The notes under the pieces were generated by a model. That model did not search any database. It worked only from the letters and a program-made list of their open reading frames with translations, and was not told the DNA's origin. The position numbers and the translations under genes are program-made. DNA of 29,345 bases. It comes from Palsa-504 sp050010815 (lineage in GTDB: Bacteria > Actinomycetota > Actinomycetes > Streptosporangiales > Streptosporangiaceae). Of this stretch, positions 23,876 through 29,345 are shown piece after piece. The stretch lies in the NCBI GenBank assembly GCA_050010815.1, contig JBEKKH010000017.1:1-29345 (forward strand). Reading direction: 5' to 3'. Within the stretch, counting starts at the first letter, position 1, and every line of letters starts with the position of its first letter.

Positions 23876-24925
23876 ATGGACGTTTCTTTGCCGCGTCTGG
23901 ACCAGGTGCCGGCTGTTAGGGTGCCTGTAAATTCGCTCAAACCTTCGGATTCGCCGCGGCACTTGGGCGAGAATATCGCGCACGCTCGGCTACTGGCCCA
24001 GTCGGAGGAGTCGCTCCCGCCTATTGTGGTGCACCGCCCGACCATGCGCGTCGTGGATGGGATGCACCGGCTGCGGGCGGCCGAGCTGCGCGGCGAGGAT
24101 GAAATCGAGGTTCGGTTTATCGACGGCGACGAGGCGAGCTCCTTTGTGCTTGGGGTCAGCGAGAACGTCCGGCACGGCTTGCCATTGTCAACGACAGACA
24201 GAAAGGCCGCCGCGGCGCGGATCATCGACTCCTATCCCGAGTGGTCCGATCGTATGGTGGCCTCGGTGACCGGGCTGTCCGCCAAGACCGTGGCCACGAC
24301 CCGCCGGCAGCCGGCCCAGGACTCCAAGCCGCGCGCGCGGCTGTACACGGTGGGCTGCGATGGCCGGGTCCGTCCCCGCGACAGCGCGCAGCGGCGGGAA
24401 TCCGCTCGCAGGCTGATGACCGATAACCCGGGCTACTCCCTGCGCAAGGTCGCCCAGCTGGCCGGGATATCACCGGAGACGGCCCGGGACGTCAGGAACC
24501 GGCTGAACGGTGACCGGGGAGCCGCTGACCCCGTAGCGCAGGCCGCCAGCACGAAGGGAGCGCGGCCCGCGGCCGAGCGCGAGGCACCCGGTGTGCGGCT
24601 CGCGGGCTCGCGCGGTCACGGGTCAGCGGCGGCCGGCCCGACCGCCCTGCGCGCGCTGCGGGCGGACCCGGCGTTCCGCTCGACGGAGAGCGGACGATCG
24701 CTGCTGCGCATGCTGATCGCCTTGCAGGTGCTCGAGGGGCACGGCGACCAGCTCTTCGACAATATCCCCGTGCACTGCACGGACCGGGTGGCCCTGGCCG
24801 CGCGGGCGTGCGCGGGCGCCTGGGAAGCGTTCGCCCAACGTCTCGACCAGCGGAGCCGCGTGCTCTCCGGGGGACACAGGTCAGCATTACGCCGTGTTAT
24901 CAAGAGGAGAATCGTCCATGCCTGA
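23876..24925 (+). CDS. StrR/NovG-like ParB-fold pathway regulator
   Basis: The 349-residue protein, almost the length of StrR (about 350), begins with a ParB N-terminal-like domain. VPVNSLKPSDSP is followed by LPPIVVHRPTMRVVDGMHRL, with the VDGxHR core near residue 60, and by GVSENVRHGLPLS. Helix-turn-helix regions follow (ARIIDSYPEWSDRMVASVTG and YSLRKVAQLAGISPETARD). This architecture is that of cluster-situated activators such as StrR and NovG rather than chromosome-partition ParB. It probably activates this cluster by binding StrR-type inverted repeats; one such repeat lies upstream. ATG at 23876 lacks a strong ribosome site (GGTAG nearby). The 3' end overlaps the thioesterase gene by 8 bases and contains its ribosome site. 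Confidence 0.85.
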   Translation: MDVSLPRLDQVPAVRVPVNSLKPSDSPRHLGENIAHARLLAQSEESLPPIVVHRPTMRVVDGMHRLRAAELRGEDEIEVRFIDGDEASSFVLGVSENVRHGLPLSTTDRKAAAARIIDSYPEWSDRMVASVTGLSAKTVATTRRQPAQDSKPRARLYTVGCDGRVRPRDSAQRRESARRLMTDNPGYSLRKVAQLAGISPETARDVRNRLNGDRGAADPVAQAASTKGARPAAEREAPGVRLAGSRGHGSAAAGPTALRALRADPAFRSTESGRSLLRMLIALQVLEGHGDQLFDNIPVHCTDRVALAARACAGAWEAFAQRLDQRSRVLSGGHRSALRRVIKRRIVHA

Positions 24926-25682
24926 GCCTGTCGAGTTCTCGTCGCGGTGGTTCCTGTCGCGCGGGACCGGTGCCGCCGCCCGGGTGTTCTGTTTCCCCCA
25001 TGCGGGCGGCAACGCCCGCCTGTTCCTGAACTGGCAGCCGGCCATGGGATCCGACGCGCAGATCGTGGCGGTGTGCCCGCCGGGCCGCGGGCCGCGGACG
25101 GACGAGCCCGCCCCGGCGACCTTTGCCGACCTGGCCGACGGGGCGGCCGAGGCGATCCGCTCCCTGGGCGACGCTCCGACCTACCTGTACGGGCATAGCC
25201 TCGGCGCCCTGGTCGCGTTCGAGGTCGCCCGGCGGCTTCCGGCCCCGCGTGATCTCGTGGTGTCGGGCCTGGCCGCTCCCTCGCTGATGCCTACCCGTCG
25301 GGCGGTGGAGATAGCGCAGCTCGATGGCCACGCCTTCGTGGCGGCGGTGGCGTCCTACGGCGGCCTGCCCAGTGAGATCCTGGCCGTGGAAGATGCCTAT
25401 CACCTGTTGCTGCCGGGACTGCAGGCTGACTTCAGGCTGATCCAGAGCTACCGGTACATCCCGGGCCCGCCGCTGAACGCCGGGCTGACCATCATCAACG
25501 GCCGGGACGACCCGAACGTCGACACCGCGACGCTGGCGCCCTGGGCGCAGGAGTTCACCTCCCCGCCTCGGTACCACTGGGTGGATGGCGGCCACTTCTT
25601 CCTCGAATCGCAGCCCGATGCGATCGTCGAGGTCATGCGCCGCCTGATGCGCTCGGATCTCCAGCATGCCGAGCTGATCTAA
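24918..25682 (+). CDS. Type II thioesterase
   Basis: A 254-residue alpha/beta hydrolase of the editing thioesterase type found with NRPS and PKS systems. It begins with the family's FCFPHAGGNARLF segment, carries the nucleophile in YGHSLGAL (S94), an aspartate in NGRDDPN (near 198), and the histidine in DGGHFFL (H226). It would remove misloaded or stalled acyl groups from carrier proteins; the cluster has three (NRPS PCP, free ACP, MetRS-fused carrier). No other thioesterase is present in the window, so a part in product release cannot be excluded. ATG at 24918 follows GAGGAG (24904-24909), which lies inside the regulator gene. Confidence 0.9.
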   Translation: MPEPVEFSSRWFLSRGTGAAARVFCFPHAGGNARLFLNWQPAMGSDAQIVAVCPPGRGPRTDEPAPATFADLADGAAEAIRSLGDAPTYLYGHSLGALVAFEVARRLPAPRDLVVSGLAAPSLMPTRRAVEIAQLDGHAFVAAVASYGGLPSEILAVEDAYHLLLPGLQADFRLIQSYRYIPGPPLNAGLTIINGRDDPNVDTATLAPWAQEFTSPPRYHWVDGGHFFLESQPDAIVEVMRRLMRSDLQHAELI

Positions 25683-25696
25683 GGACGAGGCCCTCG

Positions 25697-26620
25697 ATGG
25701 CGGTCTTCCTGCAGGCGCCTTCTTATGTTCTCGGCGAGATAGAGGCGGGATATGAGTCCATTCCCGGCCTGCCCGCGCGGGCCCGCGAGCTCGGGCTGCA
25801 ACCCAGGGCCGATCTGTGGGGCTGGGGGCGGATCCACCGGACCGAGCGCGGCCTGGAAGAGCTGGCCATCGAGACCGCACAGGCCACCCTGGCGGCCGCC
25901 GGGCTTGAGCCGGCCCGGGTCGACCTGCTCATGTTGTGCTCGACGCAGTTTCCCGGCGACGGCACCACCCACGGGCGCTTCGTCGAGACGGTCATGGCCG
26001 GGCTGGGCCTGTGCTCCGCCAGCTACCTAGGCCTCACCCTCAACCGCTGTACCAACCTGCTGGCGGCCTTGCGTACCGGCGAGGCGCTGGTGGCCAGCGG
26101 CCGATACCGCAGGATACTGGTCGTCAGCGCCGACCTAGAGCCGGACGAGGCTTCCCGGCTGCAGGGGTTCGCCCTGTTCAGCGACGGGGCCGCCAGTTGC
26201 CTTCTGAGTGATGAAGGCGCCTGCGGCTACCAGGTGCTCGGCTCGGCCAGCGCGCAGGACATCAGCACCCTCGACTGGTCGAACGAGATCAGCGCGGACC
26301 TGTCCGGCCAGGTGAATGACCGGCTGCTCGGCCCGCACGGTCTTGTCGTCGGTGACGTGTCCGCGTTGATGCACCCCAATATCTTCAAGCCCCTGGTGGT
26401 GATGAAGGAACGGCTGGCCGGGTTCGCCCCGGTCCAGCTCTTCACGGCCAACATCTCCCGCGTCGGGCACTGCTTCGCCGCCGATCCGCTGATCAACCTG
26501 GTCGACCGGACGGCCGTCGGCCACGTGCCCGACGGCGGAATCGCCATGCTGGCCGGCAGCGTGCCCGGCTCCAGGATCGGCGTGCTCCTGCGGAGCATGC
26601 CGGGTAACGCACCCAGCTAA
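25697..26620 (+). CDS. KAS III-like ketoacyl synthase / acyltransferase
   Basis: A 307-residue thiolase-fold protein of the FabH class. The expected nucleophile is C118 in LTLNRCTNLLAAL, and the histidine is H226 in MHPNIFKP (FabH reads HQAN). At the position of FabH's asparagine (GN) the sequence reads RVGHCFAADPL, giving His258 instead. FabH enzymes condense an acyl-CoA with malonyl-ACP. Pathway relatives such as CerJ instead transfer acyl groups to oxygen or nitrogen, and loss of the His-Asn pair often accompanies that change. The exact reaction is unknown. The start is ATG at 25697 behind AAGGACGAGG, 14 bases after the thioesterase stop, within a plus-strand operon. Confidence 0.8.
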   Translation: MAVFLQAPSYVLGEIEAGYESIPGLPARARELGLQPRADLWGWGRIHRTERGLEELAIETAQATLAAAGLEPARVDLLMLCSTQFPGDGTTHGRFVETVMAGLGLCSASYLGLTLNRCTNLLAALRTGEALVASGRYRRILVVSADLEPDEASRLQGFALFSDGAASCLLSDEGACGYQVLGSASAQDISTLDWSNEISADLSGQVNDRLLGPHGLVVGDVSALMHPNIFKPLVVMKERLAGFAPVQLFTANISRVGHCFAADPLINLVDRTAVGHVPDGGIAMLAGSVPGSRIGVLLRSMPGNAPS

Positions 26621-26630
26621 GGAGGCATCC

Positions 26631-28802
26631 GTGCCGACGTGCGAGTGGCCGGACACGATGACGTCCTTGCCGCTTTCCACCTTCGAGTTCAGCCCCGCGA
26701 CGGGCGCGGAGGTGGCGGCGCTCGCCTCGGCGCCGCCGGACGTCATCTTCGGCCGGCTGCTCAGGGACCAGGAGTCGGAAGCGACCTTCCTGCTGGCCAG
26801 GCGGATACTTGCCGCCTTCCTGCCCCCGGACGCCGGTACCGCGCTCGCCGGTACCGCGCTCGCCGGCGGCGACGTCGCCGGTGCCGTCGCCGCGGCGCGG
26901 GAGTCGCTCCTTCCGTCCGTGCAGGCCCTGACCGGGCGGTCCGACCCGCAGGTGCGCACCGCGGTGCTGAGGCAGCGCGCCCCGCTGGCGCTGCTGGCCG
27001 GATGCTGGCTAGACACCGTCTCCCAGCCCGCCACCCAGCCTGCCGTGGTCGTCAACCGGCTGTTCAGCCATTATTTCATCATCAAGGGGGAGGGCGACCC
27101 GCAGCGGTCGCTGGCTCATCTCAGGCGGCGAACGCTCGAGGCGCACGGGATCCGGCTGCCCGACGTGGACGCCGCGGACTTCCTGGACCAGGCCGCCGCC
27201 CACCCGCTCACCGCGCGGCACGGCTCCCTTTACCTCGCGCTGTCCCGGCTGCCCGCCTCCTTCCTGCCGGAAGTGGCCGGCGTCCACTACGCCTTCCATG
27301 CGCTCGGGGTGGATGACCTGCTGACCGGGGAACCTCCCCCGCTCGGCGGGGCGGAACTGCGCGCCGCTCTGGAGGAGTACCTGACCCTGGCCGACGAAGC
27401 CGACCGGGCCAGGCTGCGGGCCGCGGCCGACCTGGTGATCCGGCTGGAACGCGAGCATGTCGCCCTGCTCGAAACGCTGGCGGCCTGGATCGCTGAGAAG
27501 TCCCTCGACGCCAGGGTCGCGGAGATCATCCGGCGGCATGCGCGATATGCCGGGCCGCAACACCGCAACGTCAGGCTGGGTGACGTGCCGCTGGCCGAGG
27601 CGATGAGGGCCGACGATCCCGAGGCCCTCATGCGGCGACTGCGGGAGTCCCGGCTGCTGCGGCCGATGGCGGGCACCGACTCTCGTTTCGTGCGCGCGAT
27701 GAAGTTCGGCGGCCCGATGTTCGGGGTGTTCGACGAGCAGGAGGCCGCCACGCTCCGGCTCTGGGCCGCCCCCGGGCGGTCCGGGGCCGGAACGGCCACG
27801 GATCAGCCCGAGCCCGGGCCCGAGGGGCTGCGGTCGGCGGACGAGCGCGCCGCGGCCTGGGGTAGCCGCGTCGCGCTCACCGAACCCGGTGACGTGGTCT
27901 TCGCCGAGCCCAGCGCGTGGACCCACCGGGAACTGCTCTACCGGCTCGTCAACATCGAGCACTTCGCCAGCACGCTCCCGCTGGCCAGGCAGCGCGTCCG
28001 CGACTCCCTGCACCGGGCCGAGGTACTGTTCACCCACGGGGCCCGCGGCCGGTTTACCGACGCCAGTTACTTCGACTAGTCCCCCGAGTCGTTTATCAGC
28101 CGGCTTGAACAGATCTACTGGGACAAGATGGGTGAATTCCGTGCCCTGACCGAGCTGCCAGGCCGCGACGAGGTCATATTCGGCCAGAAGATGTCCGCCC
28201 TCGGCAACCTCATCGACGGCGCGTGGTCCCACCGGACGGGGAACCTCGGCCGCTTCCACCGGCCCAGCGATGGCCTGCTCTTTGCCATCTACGCCGATGA
28301 GATGGGCCACGGTGACCTGCGCAAGAACCACATCACGGTGATCCACCAGGTCCTGCGCAGCCTGGGCCTGGAACTGCCGCACATCAGGGACGCGAAGTTC
28401 CTCGAGCAGAGCGAACTGCCCGACGAGTTCTACGGTTACACGCTCGACCAGCTGTGCCTGGCGCTATTCCCGGACAGTTTCTACAACGAGATCATGGGCT
28501 ATAACCTCGGTATTGAGTTGTACGGGCTCGGCGAGCTGCGCCTGCACGAAATGCAGCGTCTGCGTCACCATGGCTTCGATGACTCCTACGAGCGGCTGCA
28601 CCTGTCCATCGACAATTTCTCGGCCGGACATTCCCGCCAGTCGGCTAACCTCATCATGGCCTACCTCGACAATGTCAAGCGGCATTCCGGAGAAACTGCC
28701 GTACCGGCCGAATGGCGGCGCATCTGGCGCGGCTACGCTTACTTCGCGTATTTCATCGAGGCTAAGCTGGTGCGAAGCCTCGACGTGGACCTGGTCATCT
28801 GA
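26631..28802 (+). CDS. Large haem-oxygenase-like di-iron oxidase (HDO) interrupted by one in-frame TAG
   Basis: GTG at 26631 follows AAGGAGG immediately after the KAS III stop. The frame runs 482 codons to TAG (28077-28079), then continues without shift for 240 more codons to TGA at 28802, coding-like from the first codon (SPESFISRLEQIYWDKMG). The second half is a typical iron-containing redox enzyme domain: YADEMGHGDLRKNH, then NEIMGYNLGIELYG, then LHLSIDNFSAGH, supplying the usual Glu, His and Asp ligands. The first half holds a related helical segment (FLPEVAGVHYAFHALG), perhaps a degenerate copy. HDO enzymes such as SznF and BesC oxidise amines or cleave C-C bonds. If the TAG is real, the oxidase half would need readthrough or restart at ATG 28128, which lacks a ribosome site. 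Confidence 0.75.
28077..28079 (+). other. In-frame amber codon inside the HDO gene
   Basis: TAG stands between GAC and TCC with no frame change on either side, and protein-like sequence continues directly. One substitution from CAG, AAG, GAG, TGG, TCG, TTG or a tyrosine codon would explain it. It may be a sequencing error, a recent inactivating mutation, or a readthrough site; the sequence alone does not decide. Confidence 0.8.
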
Positions 28803-28819
28803 CGTCGGGAGGCCCGCTG

Positions 28820-29345
28820 ATGAATTGCTTCGACGAGAGCACGCTTGCGCTGCCCTTCTATGAGACCAGGCACGTGGCCTTCGCCCGGCGGATCGACGAG
28901 TGGTGTGGTCAGCACAGCGATCTGTGGAAAGATGCGGCAGCGGACGCCGAGCAGGCCGGGTATCGCATCCGGCAAGCGCTCGGGCGGGACGGCTGGCTGG
29001 CGTTCCTGCATCCAGACACCCCCGGCGCGGACGGCGGTGACCTGCGCTCGCTATGCCTGGCCCGGGAGGCGCTGGCGTACGCCGACGACCTGGCCGACTT
29101 CGCCTTCTCCATCCAGGCGTTGTCGGCCACGCCCCTGCTCAGGCACGGCAGCCGGGAACAGCGGCAGCGCTACCTGCCCGGAATGGCCGCGGGGACCATA
29201 GCGGGTGCCTTCGCCGTCTCGGAGGAAGACGCGGGATCGGAGGTCACCGCGATCCAGCTGCGGGCCGAGGCGGTGCCCGACGGCTACGAGCTCACCGGCG
29301 CCAAGGCCTGGATCGCCAACGGCAGCACCGCCGACCTCTACTGCG
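28820..29345 (+). CDS. Acyl-CoA dehydrogenase family protein, 3' end outside the window
   Basis: The first 175 codons of an acyl-CoA dehydrogenase: an N-terminal helical domain with LGRDGWLAFLHPDTPGADGG, then the flavin-contacting FAVSEEDAGSEVTAIQLRAE and LTGAKAWIANGSTADLYC, which correspond to the conserved TEP.aGSD and G.K.WITNG regions. The catalytic base lies beyond the edge. ATG at 28820 follows GGGAGG (28807-28812), 17 bases after the HDO stop. In triacsin an acyl-CoA-dehydrogenase-like enzyme (Tri22) is proposed to act on the carrier-bound hydrazine unit. A similar hydrazine-to-hydrazone oxidation is possible here, but ordinary chain desaturation is equally open. Confidence 0.88.
   Translation, partial: MNCFDESTLALPFYETRHVAFARRIDEWCGQHSDLWKDAAADAEQAGYRIRQALGRDGWLAFLHPDTPGADGGDLRSLCLAREALAYADDLADFAFSIQALSATPLLRHGSREQRQRYLPGMAAGTIAGAFAVSEEDAGSEVTAIQLRAEAVPDGYELTGAKAWIANGSTADLYC

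Noticed and set aside
23876..24925. Chromosome- or plasmid-partition ParB with parS or an origin
   Set aside because: There is no ParA gene beside it and no parS-like site; size, helix-turn-helix layout and cluster position match StrR-type activators.
26832..26861. Tandem 15-base repeat (GCCGGTACCGCGCTC twice) in the HDO gene
   Set aside because: It keeps the frame, encodes a short Gly-Thr-Ala-Leu-Ala repeat in a linker, and looks like ordinary slippage.
28077..28079. TAG as a pyrrolysine codon
   Set aside because: No pyrrolysine genes or insertion element are visible here and actinomycetes do not normally use pyrrolysine; mutation, read error or readthrough is simpler.
1..29345. CRISPR arrays, tRNA or rRNA genes, complete insertion sequences
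   Set aside because: No regularly spaced repeats, cloverleaf-like genes, ribosomal RNA sequence or transposase motifs were recognised on reading both strands.

Overview
The window is high-GC DNA with GTG and TTG starts beside ATG and many ATGA/GTGA stop-start overlaps. A DUF222-HNH nuclease of the actinobacterial 13E12 type and a StrR-like regulator also point to an actinomycete; the genus cannot be read from the sequence. It falls into two very different parts: a decaying catabolic island (about 1-8240) and an apparently intact specialised-metabolite gene cluster (about 8560 to the right edge, where it runs out of the window).

Left part, 1-8240. An intact acyl-CoA synthetase (308-2065) and TetR regulator (2078-2704) are surrounded by remnants. 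These are a ligase head joined to a probable nitronate monooxygenase tail, a second acyl-CoA ligase with a frameshift and a lost core, and a crotonase with a deletion and frameshift. On the minus strand a TetR gene runs in frame into the first third of homogentisate 1,2-dioxygenase, which is joined to the tail of an alpha/beta hydrolase. A DUF222-HNH gene with its own promoter sits between the remnants.

Right part, minus strand, 22147 down to 8562. Nine genes form one tightly coupled operon: lysine N6-hydroxylase, DAO-type flavin oxidase, cupin-MetRS-carrier fusion, Cy-A-T NRPS, acyl-AMP ligase, free carrier protein, GNAT, C45-type Ntn acyltransferase, and a ketosynthase with a dead AT domain. 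The first three match the hydrazine-forming set known from s56-p1 (Spb38/39/40) and triacsin (Tri26-28), which joins N6-hydroxylysine to glycine and releases hydrazinoacetic acid. The GNAT, carrier and ligase recall the triacsin Tri29-31 set. The NRPS carries a heterocyclisation domain and a cysteine-like A-domain code, so a thiazoline built next to a hydrazine-derived unit is the simplest inference.

Right part, plus strand, 22324 to the edge. This arm holds an MFS exporter, a StrR/NovG-like ParB-fold regulator behind a StrR-like inverted repeat and phased A-tracts, a type II thioesterase, a KAS III-like enzyme with an altered triad, and a large haem-oxygenase-like di-iron oxidase interrupted by one in-frame TAG. 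An acyl-CoA dehydrogenase is cut by the window edge.

The most novel points are the carrier protein fused to the cupin-MetRS hydrazine synthetase, the pairing of hydrazine genes with cysteine heterocyclisation, and the unusual accessory enzymes (C45 acyltransferase, KS with dead AT, tandem HDO). The product cannot be named from the sequence.
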